Below, piece by piece: positions 54,673 to 64,000 of a stretch of 64,000 nucleotides of DNA (positions are counted from its first letter, which is position 1; each line of letters starts with the position of its first letter). This DNA is from JBARKJ01 sp963698885. GTDB lineage: Bacteria; Nitrospirota; JACRHJ01. The notes beneath the pieces are model-generated. The model made no database searches, was not told the DNA's origin, and worked only from the letters and a program-made list of their open reading frames with translations. A program made the position numbers and the translations under genes. The stretch is taken from assembly GCA_963698885.1 (NCBI GenBank), contig CAVOSJ010000004.1, positions 496,001 through 560,000 on the forward strand, written 5' to 3'.

Positions 54673-56505
54673 CTACGGTCTGACTTGAAGGCCCTTATTA
54701 CCCTGAACCTGCTGCACGGTTTTAGAGCAAAGCGCGACCGTAGTGCAGGGGAGAATTGCACCGCCCCCGTCGCCGCCCTCTTCTTTTACTCCGCCGGTGT
54801 TAACAGGAGCAGCACCAATCAAGGTGCCGGCCCCGTCGTACTCCTGGTAGTGCGAACGCACGATGACCAAACCAGGATCGGTCTGCGTCTTCCCGACCGT
54901 TTTCACGGCGGGCACAAAATCCGGGACGTCGTCAACGGCTGCTACTTGCGCGCCTTTCACGAGATTCGTAACCGCCGTCCTAGCCCCGGCGTAGCTGATC
55001 ACGCGAATGATCGACCACCAGTTGTAGGCGCCGCTGCGAACGTTGGGATACGACAAGCCGCCGGCCCAGATCTCCTTTTCCGGGCAGGGGAATGCACCGC
55101 TGCAAGCAGCCGGCAGGTTCACCGCGCCCGGCAACGTGCCAGCGGTGGCAGGTTGACCGGGATCGTAGCCTTTTCCGGTGGAGAGTTGCGGTCCGTAGCT
55201 CGTCCAGATCGGATCGACATCGTTCAACGTGGCATACCCGTAGTTGGGGTTATTGGCAAATTTGCTGACGTTGCCGTAGCTGTAGAACGTGTAGCCGATT
55301 CCGTCGGTCCCCCGGATGCTCCCGGAGTTCAGAACCCAGGTCACGATTTCACCAGCACCCACTCCACGATAGCGCGCGCCCAAACCTGCCAGGCAAGTTC
55401 CGGCCTGCGCGTTGAGTGGATTATTGACTGGAGCATCCACGTTGGCCTCCTGGCTTGCGCCAAGTACACCGCCGCCGCCCGTACCCGTATACGCGGTGGG
55501 CTTGCGGAGCAAACTGAGTTCCGTGGCAGTCATTGTGCCTGACAGGGGTTCGCGCACAAAGATCCCAATGTTCCCAGCGGGAAGACCGAACGCGCTCGCG
55601 TCGCAATTGGCGCCGGAGAACACTGCTTGCATTTGTTCGACGCTGACGTTCTGCAGGTTCTTGAGCTGGCCTTTATCGCGTTCGAAGAACGCGACCAGCG
55701 GATCGATTCCCAAATTTATTGAAGTAAAGACAGGAATCTTCGTGCCGCTGATCGGGTCATTACCAGTGATGTTAAAGGCCAGAACGTTCGCTACGGACGT
55801 GCTCGAAGGATACGCGCTCTTGATGGGAGTTCCCACGTAGTGGCTCACCGAGAGGCCAGAGGCCGGGCAAACGCCGGGTTGGTTGTTGGGGTTGTATCCG
55901 AGGCCGTCAAGACCGTCGCTCGCCGCGCCCGCGTAGCTTCCGCCCCCGAGGGCAGAGTTGACGCGGCACGATTCAAAGGCTGCATCTTCGGCTCGGACGT
56001 CGGAGAGCACCGCATTGGTTGGAGTGCCGGCGGAGAAAATCGCGGAAACTGTCGATGGTAGAGCCGTGTCCGCACCCCAAATAGTGGACGAGATCTGCCC
56101 GGAACCGCTGCCCGCAAGATTGGCCGCGGTCGCGATCACTGTGCACTGGGGCTGAGCAAAGAAACAACGATCTCCCACGACGGTGTCGACCTTCGTGTCA
56201 GACCATACCTTGGTGACGGTGCCGGATGCAGATGCCCAAACGACCCAGGCCGTGCCCGGGTCAGAGTTCGTCGGCGACACGCGTGTGTCATTAAGGTTGA
56301 CAACGTTGGAAGCGCTCGTCCAGTGAAAGCAGTTACCCGCGCCGTTTTGGGTTACACAATAGTTGTAAGCACCGACGCCCATCAATTGCCACGCGCCGGA
56401 GGACCCTACGAGCGTTGCTTGGACTACCGAAGCCTGTGCCACAGGCACAAGACCCATCATCGCAGTCAACAACAGTATTACGAAAATCAGTTTCAGACGC
56501 GACAT
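54673..56505 (-). CDS. Large exported PstS-like substrate-binding protein
   Basis: A 610-residue secreted protein starting MSRLKLIFVILLLTAMMGLV with a signal peptide ending AQAS. Segments such as TSINLGIDPLVAFFERDKGQ and NVSVEQMQAVFSGANCDASA match the core of PstS-type phosphate-binding proteins, but it is nearly twice their size, with Cys pairs and Gly/Ser loops. The ATG at 56505 has an AGAGAGGG ribosome site; an upstream extension is rejected. It is divergent from the TonB receptor, with which it may share regulation. Phosphate binding is inferred from the PstS-like core only. Confidence 0.65.
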   Translation of the reverse strand: MSRLKLIFVILLLTAMMGLVPVAQASVVQATLVGSSGAWQLMGVGAYNYCVTQNGAGNCFHWTSASNVVNLNDTRVSPTNSDPGTAWVVWASASGTVTKVWSDTKVDTVVGDRCFFAQPQCTVIATAANLAGSGSGQISSTIWGADTALPSTVSAIFSAGTPTNAVLSDVRAEDAAFESCRVNSALGGGSYAGAASDGLDGLGYNPNNQPGVCPASGLSVSHYVGTPIKSAYPSSTSVANVLAFNITGNDPISGTKIPVFTSINLGIDPLVAFFERDKGQLKNLQNVSVEQMQAVFSGANCDASAFGLPAGNIGIFVREPLSGTMTATELSLLRKPTAYTGTGGGGVLGASQEANVDAPVNNPLNAQAGTCLAGLGARYRGVGAGEIVTWVLNSGSIRGTDGIGYTFYSYGNVSKFANNPNYGYATLNDVDPIWTSYGPQLSTGKGYDPGQPATAGTLPGAVNLPAACSGAFPCPEKEIWAGGLSYPNVRSGAYNWWSIIRVISYAGARTAVTNLVKGAQVAAVDDVPDFVPAVKTVGKTQTDPGLVIVRSHYQEYDGAGTLIGAAPVNTGGVKEEGGDGGGAILPCTTVALCSKTVQQVQGNKGLQVRP

Positions 56506-57055
56506 AAGGTTAATATCCCTCTCTCGAATAGATTTTGAAAACGATTTACGTGACACATGCAGCGCAAAGCCACATGCAAGGAGAAAGCTCCCGACAAAAC
56601 CTCGAAACTTTTGCGCCAGCAATTGACGGAATTGAGCGCGTGACGCGCAGAGCGGCACAGACCAATTCCCCATAGGAGTTTGCGTTTGCAGGCCGAAGTC
56701 TATCCCTCCAGGGGCGCTTAAACATTAAGGCTGTGTGACAAGTCGATGAAAGTTTGTTAACACGTGAAAAGGCGCGCCGACTAAGGATTGTCGCCGCTCG
56801 CGCAGTGGTGAGCGTGAAACACGTTTCGCCTTTAGCGGTTTTCTCCTGCCTCAGCTTTTGAAAAAAGAATCGCGACTTTGAGCTTGAAGTCACGGGTGCG
56901 AAGATGAGCGTCGCGGAAGCCCGCGCCGCTCACGTTCCCGCTAGATTTCACATTCCCTTAACCTTGGGGCGTCGCGGGGCCGTATAGAATGCGCGCTTAC
57001 CTTTCAACAGCGTCTTGTCCGTGGAGTGAATAGTGTGCCTGTGTGTGCGGGTCAT
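56506..57055. other. Divergent intergenic region between PstS-like and TonB receptor genes
   Basis: 550 bases with no supported gene. Presumably holds both promoters; no convincing boxes or repeats were found. Confidence 0.5.
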
Positions 57056-60000
57056 ATGTTGTCTCGGGTCGTTAGTGTCTTGACGATTGTGTTTCTCGGC
57101 TTTTTGCTGGTGAATGCTCAGGAGCAGCCGGGGACCGAGATGGCCAGCACCACCCTTCGCGGCAAGATAGCGGACCAAGCAGGCGCCCCTCTGCCCAATG
57201 CAAAGGCGGTGCTGAGTACGATGGGCGCGAGGCTTGCAATTCCCATCGATGGCAAAGGCTTCTATTCCGTGTCGGACCTGTATCCAGGGACATACACCCT
57301 GACGATTTCGGCGCCCAACCTCGCCGATGCCGTCTTCGACAATATCACGTTGTCTCCCGGCCAAAAGTTGACGCTGGACGTCACCTTGGAGCCAGCGGGC
57401 GGTAAGGCTGCGGTCGAGTCCGGCGCAGGGCTCGCGGAACAAGCGGCCGCTCCTGCGCTTCGGAAAATTGCCGGGAGCAAGAGCGCGATCGCTGGAATGG
57501 TTAGCGATCAGACAGGGGCAGTCGTTACCGATGCGAAAGCGGTGATAACCAGTTCAACCGGAGCAAGATTTGAAACGACGGTCGATAGCAATGGAGCATA
57601 CTCGTTTGATGATCTGGAGCCCGGTACTTACAACTTGCTGGTAACAGCTCCCAACTTCGGCAACCTGCCCTTCGATAACATCACGCTGACGCCGGGGGTC
57701 GAATTGACGCTCGACGTTTCGCTGGCGCCAGCTAAGGCCAAAACAGAAGAGGTCAATGTCGAGGCCGGCAATGTCGGGCAAGTGGAAACCGAGACTTCCA
57801 CCGTCTCCGGGACAATTACGCAAAAGGAAGTGGTTTCGATCGGACTCAATGGACGTAATTTCACGCAGCTCATCGCCCTCGCGCCTGGCGTAAGTAATCA
57901 GACGGGACAGGACGAAGCCAAGGTGGGAGTGGTGGGCAGTGTGAAATACAGCGTGAATGGCGGCCGCGTCGAATACAACAGCTTCGAAGTCGACGGGAGC
58001 GACGTGCTGAATACCGGGCTAAACGGCGCCGCCAGCACGCTCATGGTCTACCCCAGCTTGGATGCCATTCAGGAAGTAAAGGTACTAACTTCCAATTACG
58101 GCGCCCAGTACGGGCGAACCGCGTCTGGTACGGTTCAGGTAACTACTAAGTCCGGAACTCCTAAGTGGCATGGCAACATCTACGACTTCGTTCGCAATGA
58201 GGTCTTTAACTCGCGCAACTACTTTGACGTCGTGTATACGAGTCCGCCCCCTCCGGGGCAGCTTTTCGGCGGCCAGACCTTCGGCGCCAAGGCTCCGTTG
58301 TATCGGCGGCAGGATTTCGGGGGTACGATCGGAGGCCCTCTCTACATTCCCGGCCTGTTCAATACGAAGAAGGACAAAACGTTTTTCTTTTTCTCCGAAG
58401 AAGTCCGTGTCGAGAAGGCGCCCATCGATTACAACCAGGCCGTTCCGGGGTTGAAAGAACGTGGCCTGATTTTGCAATCGGGAAAGATCCAGAAGAACCT
58501 GCAACCCGGCCCAAGTGGGGCCGTTTATCAGGCTTTCGATTTCACCGATGTCTGCCCGATCGGTGGCGGCACCGGCACGATTTCCCGTGCGCAGTACCCG
58601 GACTGCCCGGCCATCCTCCAGGGAAACGGACTCAACACGTTTCCCAATAACCAGTTGGAAGTCGTCGGGCAGGCCGGCCAGCAATCCACGTTCGGCGTGG
58701 ACAAGAATGCAATCGCTATCCTCAATTCGAATCTTATACCCTTGCCTAACGCTCCGTTTGGCTGCAACTTCAGCTTGGTTAATTTCAACGCCGCCAGCCC
58801 CGACCCCAGCGACCCGAATCACTGTTATGTAACTGCCGTTTCACCATCTACCTACTGGCGCGAGGAACTATTTCGCATCGATCAAACTCTGAACAACAAA
58901 GGGGCGAAGCTGTCGTTTCGCTACATTCACGACGCTTGGGATACGAGCGTCCTGACGCCACAATGGGGAATCGTGCAGAATTCATTCCCAACCGTGGAGA
59001 ACCGCTTCTTTGGACCGGGCACAAGCTTGGTGGCGACCTTGACCCAGCCAATTTCGAACACGCTGTTGAACGATCTAGTCCTCAGCTACGTGAACTCGAA
59101 CATTACTCTGGCGGATCAGAATGGGCCTGGTGGCCCGCGATTCCAGCGTGACCCTACGCTCGATCAGCCCCTTGTTACCGACCCGTCGGCTCCCGGACAA
59201 TGTAATCCTCTGCTCAGCGTTGATCCGGCTACTCTTCTTCCGCAGTGTGCCATTGGTCATATTTTTAACAACGGCTTTGGCGGCAAGATGCCGGGACTAA
59301 ATTTTTTCGGCACCAATGCCGCTTATGGCGGGAGAGGTTTTGCCGTCGACCCTTCGTACATGCCATGGGGCCACTCCAATCCAACTTACTCGGTGCACGA
59401 CGACGTGGATAAGGTGGTGGGCAAACACACTCTCCAGTTGGGCGTGCAATATGTGTACTCCGAGCGCAACCAGGACAACAATGCCATTGGCGCGGCGTCG
59501 GGCGACGAGCAGGGCTTGTTGACGTACAGCAATCTCGCGCACAGTACGGGAAACGCCTTCGCCGACTTTCTGGTTGAGTCAACGCAGAATCCGCCCCACA
59601 ATCTCCAGGGATTCATCCAGAGCTTTACGCAGGATTCTTCCAAGCGCCGTTACTATCAGCGTTTTCAGATCGCCGAGCCCTATTTGCAGGACGATTACAA
59701 AGTAACTCGCAACCTGACACTGAATCTGGGATTGCGTATCAGTTTATTTGGCACTTACAGCGAGAAGAACCGCAACGCGTGGAATTGGATGCCATCACGA
59801 TTCAATGCGGCGCGATTTGCTGTCGACCCCGTCTACGGGGAACTTCTGGATAAAACTGCTGGCTCGGTGCCGGTCTCCTTCGATCCCGTCACCTTCCAGT
59901 TGGATCCTGGCGTGGTGAGCGACATGGGTTTGGTTCGGTGCGGCTACAACGGCACCCCTGGAAGCTGTATGCAGGGCCATCTGTTCAATCCGGCGCCTCG

Positions 60001-61603
60001 GGTTGGTTTCGCCTGGGATCCGTGGGGCGATGGTAAAACTTCGATCCGGGGGGGGTACGGCATTTTCTTTGAGCACGGCACCGGAAACGAGGCGAACACG
60101 GGTTCCCTCGAGGCGAGCGCCCCGATCGTTCTCAGCATGACGCAGCAACTCCCAGTGAACTACTCTTGCATCGGGAATGTCGGCTACGGATCGGCCTTCG
60201 ATCCTGCCAACGCCGCTTGCATCAGCCCCTCGGCCACCCGAGGTTCCGTGCAGCCTGTGGCTGGAAACGCCTTTCCTCTTGACGTCACTTCGATTCCGAC
60301 CAAAGCGATTTGGCCCTACGCCCAGCAGTGGAGTTTTGGGGTTCAGCGGGAAGTCGCAAAGGGGTCGGTGATCAACCTCGCATATGTCGGCAGCAGAGGA
60401 ACCCATTTAACCGTCGAGCGTCAACTGAACCAGCTAAGGCCATTACCGCTAAGCGAGAATCCTTTCGGCCCGAACGAACCACTCACCATCTCCGACTGCA
60501 CAATCCCCTCCAATGGCACGCCGATGCCGGGAAATTACCCGGGCGATGGTACGACTCCTTTCCTTCTGATGAACGGAACACTGGTAACGCCACAAAACCC
60601 CGCCTATATGTATCTGCAAGCGGCCTGCACCAATCCGAATATCCCGAACGTTAACTCCCTTCCCGGACGGCCTTATTCGGGATTGGGGAGAATTCTCTCG
60701 TTAGAGAATGTAGCAAATTCGACATATCATGCCTTTCAGGGCACGCTGCGACATGACAGCGGACCGCTGACGGTCGGCGTCTCATATTCTTACAGCCACT
60801 CGATCGATGATGCTTCCGACCGAAGCGACCCAATCCTGGTCGACTCTTACGACCTGCGCGAGAACAAGGCGAGCTCAAGTTTTGACGAGCGTCATCTGCT
60901 CAATATCAGCTATGTGTACCGGCTTCCGCTCAAGGATTTTCCCCGCCGCTTCAGTGACTGGGCCAACGACCGGCCAGCGGATACAACCGTTCCCAAAGCA
61001 AATTGTTGTTCCGCGCTGTCGAATGCGTTGCTCGATGGATGGGAGCTCTCGGGAGTAACGCTGTATCAGTCGGGCACTCCCTTCACGGTGATCAACAGCG
61101 CCGGTAACACGGGTATTTCGCTGACCGACAACGCCGGGGTTTCCTCCGGTCTCGGCATCGCGGCCTCCTATCCCGATCTGGCGGCTGGTCTGCCGTCACC
61201 ATTCGACAACTCTAAGAGCTTTGGCCCACTCATCGGCAATCCCTCGCAGTTTGTGGCTCCACGCGGACTGACCTTTGGGACTGCCGGACGGAATTTTCTG
61301 AATAATCCCAGCCGCCTGAACTTCGACGTGTCGCTGCTGAAACATTTCAAAATATGGGAGTCGGGGGACCTCGAGTTTCGGGCCGAGGCCTTTAATGTTT
61401 TTAATCACACTCAGTTTCGGGTCTACGATCCCGATAATCCGGGGATCACCGGGAACAACGTGATCAGTTGCTATGCCGGCCCCTTGTATTCCGCTGGATT
61501 TGCAGGTAACGGAGCCGATTGCGTCACCGGCGCTTCTTTTTTGCACCCCATCGATGCGCATCGGCCGCGGACCATACAGTTTGGTCTCAAGCTAGGCTTT
61601 TAG
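57056..61603 (+). CDS. Oar-like TonB-dependent receptor with two carboxypeptidase-regulatory domains
   Basis: A 1515-residue outer-membrane protein. The signal peptide is MLSRVVSVLTIVFLGFLLVN. Two tandem CarboxypepD_reg domains follow (about 30-110: KIADQAGAPLPNAKAVL; about 150-230: MVSDQTGAVVTDAKAVI), with near-parallel sequences that show an internal duplication. Then come a TonB plug (TVSGTITQKEVVSIGLNGRNFTQL) and a long barrel ending IDAHRPRTIQFGLKLGF. This architecture is typical of Acidobacteriota Oar-like receptors, which take up large substrates. Usual length is about 1100-1200; the extra size comes from the second N-domain and long loops. Intact over 4.5 kb. Confidence 0.88.
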   Translation: MLSRVVSVLTIVFLGFLLVNAQEQPGTEMASTTLRGKIADQAGAPLPNAKAVLSTMGARLAIPIDGKGFYSVSDLYPGTYTLTISAPNLADAVFDNITLSPGQKLTLDVTLEPAGGKAAVESGAGLAEQAAAPALRKIAGSKSAIAGMVSDQTGAVVTDAKAVITSSTGARFETTVDSNGAYSFDDLEPGTYNLLVTAPNFGNLPFDNITLTPGVELTLDVSLAPAKAKTEEVNVEAGNVGQVETETSTVSGTITQKEVVSIGLNGRNFTQLIALAPGVSNQTGQDEAKVGVVGSVKYSVNGGRVEYNSFEVDGSDVLNTGLNGAASTLMVYPSLDAIQEVKVLTSNYGAQYGRTASGTVQVTTKSGTPKWHGNIYDFVRNEVFNSRNYFDVVYTSPPPPGQLFGGQTFGAKAPLYRRQDFGGTIGGPLYIPGLFNTKKDKTFFFFSEEVRVEKAPIDYNQAVPGLKERGLILQSGKIQKNLQPGPSGAVYQAFDFTDVCPIGGGTGTISRAQYPDCPAILQGNGLNTFPNNQLEVVGQAGQQSTFGVDKNAIAILNSNLIPLPNAPFGCNFSLVNFNAASPDPSDPNHCYVTAVSPSTYWREELFRIDQTLNNKGAKLSFRYIHDAWDTSVLTPQWGIVQNSFPTVENRFFGPGTSLVATLTQPISNTLLNDLVLSYVNSNITLADQNGPGGPRFQRDPTLDQPLVTDPSAPGQCNPLLSVDPATLLPQCAIGHIFNNGFGGKMPGLNFFGTNAAYGGRGFAVDPSYMPWGHSNPTYSVHDDVDKVVGKHTLQLGVQYVYSERNQDNNAIGAASGDEQGLLTYSNLAHSTGNAFADFLVESTQNPPHNLQGFIQSFTQDSSKRRYYQRFQIAEPYLQDDYKVTRNLTLNLGLRISLFGTYSEKNRNAWNWMPSRFNAARFAVDPVYGELLDKTAGSVPVSFDPVTFQLDPGVVSDMGLVRCGYNGTPGSCMQGHLFNPAPRVGFAWDPWGDGKTSIRGGYGIFFEHGTGNEANTGSLEASAPIVLSMTQQLPVNYSCIGNVGYGSAFDPANAACISPSATRGSVQPVAGNAFPLDVTSIPTKAIWPYAQQWSFGVQREVAKGSVINLAYVGSRGTHLTVERQLNQLRPLPLSENPFGPNEPLTISDCTIPSNGTPMPGNYPGDGTTPFLLMNGTLVTPQNPAYMYLQAACTNPNIPNVNSLPGRPYSGLGRILSLENVANSTYHAFQGTLRHDSGPLTVGVSYSYSHSIDDASDRSDPILVDSYDLRENKASSSFDERHLLNISYVYRLPLKDFPRRFSDWANDRPADTTVPKANCCSALSNALLDGWELSGVTLYQSGTPFTVINSAGNTGISLTDNAGVSSGLGIAASYPDLAAGLPSPFDNSKSFGPLIGNPSQFVAPRGLTFGTAGRNFLNNPSRLNFDVSLLKHFKIWESGDLEFRAEAFNVFNHTQFRVYDPDNPGITGNNVISCYAGPLYSAGFAGNGADCVTGASFLHPIDAHRPRTIQFGLKLGF

Positions 61604-61616
61604 AAGATCGGTGATC

Positions 61617-63194
61617 ATGGAAGCATTGATCAAAAGTAGGACGATTAAAAGTAGGACATTCGATGGTGCGAGCCGAGAATTGATTCCGCCACGATTGTGC
61701 GCGCCATACGCAAAAGGCCTTTGGCTGTTGCTGCTGGCGGGTATCTTGATCCTTTCCGCTTGCGGGGGGGGCGGCTCATCCGCCGTCCCACCCATTAACC
61801 TATCACTTTCCAACAACTGGCAGTTCGCGATGGCACCTCCAGCGGACGGTTCGTTCCTGGGTGGATTACAAGGTGGCTTTTTGTTGCAGAACAGCGGCTC
61901 GGTGAATGGAGGCGCGACTTATGCGGTATCGCTGCCGAACTTATTGGTCCCGTGTAACACCGGGTCCGCAACGGTTACCGGAAAGATTAGCGGCGAGACT
62001 GTTAATCTCACAGCCGTAGCGGGCACGCAGACTTTTACGCTTGCCGGAGTGCTGAATTTGAACGGCACGACGATGACCGGCACCTATTCGTCGACTGCCG
62101 GCACTGCGAGTGACGGTTCCCCTTGTGGAACCTCCCAAACGGGCCTCCAATGGAGTGCCTATGTCGTGCCGCCGCTCACCGGTTCGATTCAAGGCAGCTT
62201 TCATAGCGCCGGTGGTTTCGCCGCGCTGAGCGAGCAGGATTTTTTCGTATCGGGAGGAATTGTCCAAGCCCCAAACGGCGGGACTAGTAGTGCGGCCGTC
62301 ACGGGGAATTTGAGCTTTTTTAACTCGCTGACGCAAGCGAGCGACTACCCTTGTTTTACCGTGGCGGACGTCTACGGAGAAATCAGCGGAAACTCCGTCG
62401 CAATCCAAATTGTCGGATCTGACGGGACAGAATTGGGTCTAATCGGGGAACCGGTCGGATCCTTGGGGAGCACGGGCGTCAATCCCGTTACCTTCGACTC
62501 CGTAAACGGCACATACCTTCTGCATGGCGCTGGACCGTCTTACTCGGTGGCCACGGCCGCTTGTGCGGGTAGCCTTGAAAACGTCGACGACGCCGGAGAC
62601 TTCGGAAACATCTGCCTCGCATTGAACAGCACGAGTGCCTGCCAACAGCCGATTGCCCTCTCTCCGTCAGCTTTGATTTTTGACCCGCAAGCCGTGGGGT
62701 CGGCGCAGAGTATCCAGACAATCACTCTTACTAACCACTCGGGAACTACTTTAGGAAACGTCACGCTGAGTTTAGTGAACAACAGCGGCGCGAACAACTT
62801 TACGGAGACCGATATTTGCGGTCTCAGCGGACTCCCATCGCAAGGGCTGCCATTCAACCTCAATCCCGGACAATCCTGTGATGTTTCGATTATGTTTTCC
62901 CCGTTGGAAACTTGCGCGACCGGGACTCCGCCGGAGCAGTGTCCTTCTCCTCTTACCGCAACGCTGGTGGCTACCAGTCCTAGCGACGAGACGATCGTTA
63001 CAGTGACGATCACAGGAAATGGATTCAGTCAGCAGGCACTCTCTACTTCCCACGTCGATTTCGGTGCGGAAGGCATACTTGATGCGCGCATTTCTCGGCT
63101 AAAGGCGTTCCCCGGCCATAATCGGCATTCGGTGCAGACTGTGGTCGCCGGGCCCATACGATCGCACTTTGGGCGCTGCGGAGGATCATGCTGA
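61617..63194 (+). CDS. Surface lipoprotein with choice-of-anchor-D-like domain
   Basis: A 525-residue lipoprotein: after a long N-region, WLLLLAGILILSACGGGGSS gives the lipobox LSAC. The first 300 mature residues are beta-rich (SNNWQFAMAPPADGSFLGGL, GSFHSAGGFAALSEQDF); the C-terminal part, from SPSALIFDPQAVGSAQSIQT, is an Ig-like ASPM/choice-of-anchor-D-like domain. The last 40 residues (after HVDFGAEGI) look out of frame, so the end may be altered. The stop overlaps the start of its paralogue. Confidence 0.75.
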   Translation: MEALIKSRTIKSRTFDGASRELIPPRLCAPYAKGLWLLLLAGILILSACGGGGSSAVPPINLSLSNNWQFAMAPPADGSFLGGLQGGFLLQNSGSVNGGATYAVSLPNLLVPCNTGSATVTGKISGETVNLTAVAGTQTFTLAGVLNLNGTTMTGTYSSTAGTASDGSPCGTSQTGLQWSAYVVPPLTGSIQGSFHSAGGFAALSEQDFFVSGGIVQAPNGGTSSAAVTGNLSFFNSLTQASDYPCFTVADVYGEISGNSVAIQIVGSDGTELGLIGEPVGSLGSTGVNPVTFDSVNGTYLLHGAGPSYSVATAACAGSLENVDDAGDFGNICLALNSTSACQQPIALSPSALIFDPQAVGSAQSIQTITLTNHSGTTLGNVTLSLVNNSGANNFTETDICGLSGLPSQGLPFNLNPGQSCDVSIMFSPLETCATGTPPEQCPSPLTATLVATSPSDETIVTVTITGNGFSQQALSTSHVDFGAEGILDARISRLKAFPGHNRHSVQTVVAGPIRSHFGRCGGSC

Positions 63195-64000
63195 GATCGA
63201 CGAATAATCGAGCGCTAGACCGCGCCCGCCGTGAGGGGCTCCGATCGCGGCGAGGGCATGGGAGTGCTTTCAGGGTCTCGGTGTTCGCCGCTGCGGTAAT
63301 AGTCGGGGTAATAATAATGATGGCGCTTTCGGCCTGCGGTGGGGGCGGCGCGTCCGGCGACGCGCCACAGAGTGCAACGCTCTCCGGGAACTGGCAGTTC
63401 ACGATGGCGAGTCCGAACGCTCCCACCGGTACAGTTTATGGCTTACAGGGTGGTTTTCTGCTGCAGGCGAACGGCTCAGTGACGGGACAGGCGGTGTATT
63501 CCATCTCCAATGTTCAAAATAATCAACCGGTTGTTTGCAATAGCGGAACGGCGACGGTCAGTGGGACGCTCTCCGGCCAGACAGTAACTCTTACGGTCGT
63601 GGCTGGGACCCCGTCGAACAATACAACGTTTGCTCTCGCAGGAACACTGGGTTCCACAGCCACCGGCTCTACTTTGACCGGCGATCCCACTAAGTCTTCA
63701 TCCACTGTCGTTACTCCCAGCGGTACCGCCGCCTGTGACAGTGCTCAACCTAACTTGTCCTGGAGTGCATTCCATGTGCCGCCGCTGACCGGATCAATCA
63801 CCGGAAGCCTTCACAGCGCCGGCCCTCCGCAGAACAATTCAGCCGTTGGTAATCAAGATTTTCCGGTGACCGGAACGCTCACGCAGGGAGCGAACAGTGG
63901 CGCCAGTAATGCGACTGTAACTGGGACCTTGACTTTTATGGACCCAATCACAGGTCTGAGCGACTACCCTTGTATCCCCGCTGGCTCCGTTTCAGTGAAT
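63188..64000 (+). CDS. Paralogous surface lipoprotein (3' end outside window)
   Basis: 271 residues lie in the window. After a basic leader, a hydrophobic segment ends MALSACGGGGASG (lipobox LSAC). The mature part matches the preceding protein closely: SGNWQFTMASP, GLQGGFLLQANGSV, CNSGTATVSGTLSGQTVTLT, HVPPLTGSITGSLHSAG and LSDYPC. This is a tandem duplication. It continues past the window edge. Confidence 0.8.
   Translation, partial: MLRSTNNRALDRARREGLRSRRGHGSAFRVSVFAAAVIVGVIIMMALSACGGGGASGDAPQSATLSGNWQFTMASPNAPTGTVYGLQGGFLLQANGSVTGQAVYSISNVQNNQPVVCNSGTATVSGTLSGQTVTLTVVAGTPSNNTTFALAGTLGSTATGSTLTGDPTKSSSTVVTPSGTAACDSAQPNLSWSAFHVPPLTGSITGSLHSAGPPQNNSAVGNQDFPVTGTLTQGANSGASNATVTGTLTFMDPITGLSDYPCIPAGSVSVN

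Overview
The window looks like a metagenome-derived contig from one or more Gram-negative soil or sediment bacteria. From about 1 to 43.8 kb the genes share one style: many ATA isoleucine and AGG arginine codons, tightly overlapping start and stop codons, a secretin, tripartite efflux pumps and a group 3b-type [NiFe] hydrogenase. This would suit a Nitrospirota, NC10 or deltaproteobacterial lineage, but no rRNA or other decisive marker is present. From about 53.3 kb to the end the genes look Acidobacteriota-like: an Oar-type TonB receptor with carboxypeptidase-regulatory domains, a large PstS-like exported protein and tandem surface lipoproteins. Either the contig is chimeric or this part was acquired.

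Layout, left to right. 1-1926 (-): a PhoR/PhoB-like two-component pair. 2216-4434 (+): two tiny Cys-rich proteins, a PHP phosphoesterase and a GT21/HpnI-like glycosyltransferase, all with overlapping ends. 4394-16998 (-): a Tad/Flp pilus locus running flp (three pilins), two tadE, rcpC/cpaB, rcpA/cpaC, tadG-like, tadZ, tadA, tadB, tadC, DUF192 and a TonB-like anchored protein. The first pilin carries a (GGGGN)17 tail. 17287-19733 (+): a divergent second minor-pilin set, two TadE and one TadG with a VWA domain. 19907-24727 (+): an unusual cluster of an AAA+ ATPase with an MshEN-like N-terminus, two proteins that fuse a type II secretion ATPase-type N-domain to three or two DUF202 membrane units with extended RTxxAxx heptads, and a stand-alone receiver. 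Near-identical promoters precede the TadE/TadG set and the ATPase gene, which suggests the cluster works with the Tad pilus. This is the best candidate here for an undescribed system.

24963-34479 (+): an MdtABC-type RND efflux operon with its outer membrane factor; MITE-like palindromes fill its spacers. 34642-36296 (-): a small acidic protein and a broken seven-repeat beta-propeller protein. 36894-38541 (+): crcB, DUF190 and uppP. 38616-42972 (-): a four-subunit group 3b-type hydrogenase with a cNMP-binding protein. 43101-43714: two small proteins. At 43793-43861 lie the 3' end and terminator of a tmRNA gene without its body, which is the expected scar of an island integrated into ssrA. To its right are a Fic protein, an XRE regulator flanked by paired TTGCCGAT repeats, a methyltransferase, exported and Gly-rich proteins, HU, DUF2726 and a ParB/RepB-like pair. 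The second of that pair is cut off near 53,260. From there on come an alpha/beta hydrolase, a PstS-like protein, a TonB receptor and two paralogous lipoproteins, the last running off the window.

About a dozen genes between 4 and 52 kb are broken by single-base frameshifts that are simple to restore in sequence, while the very long genes and everything after 53.3 kb are intact. I read most of these breaks as probable sequencing or assembly indels, although real decay (especially of the tadG-like and propeller genes) is possible. No rRNA, complete tRNA or CRISPR array was seen.
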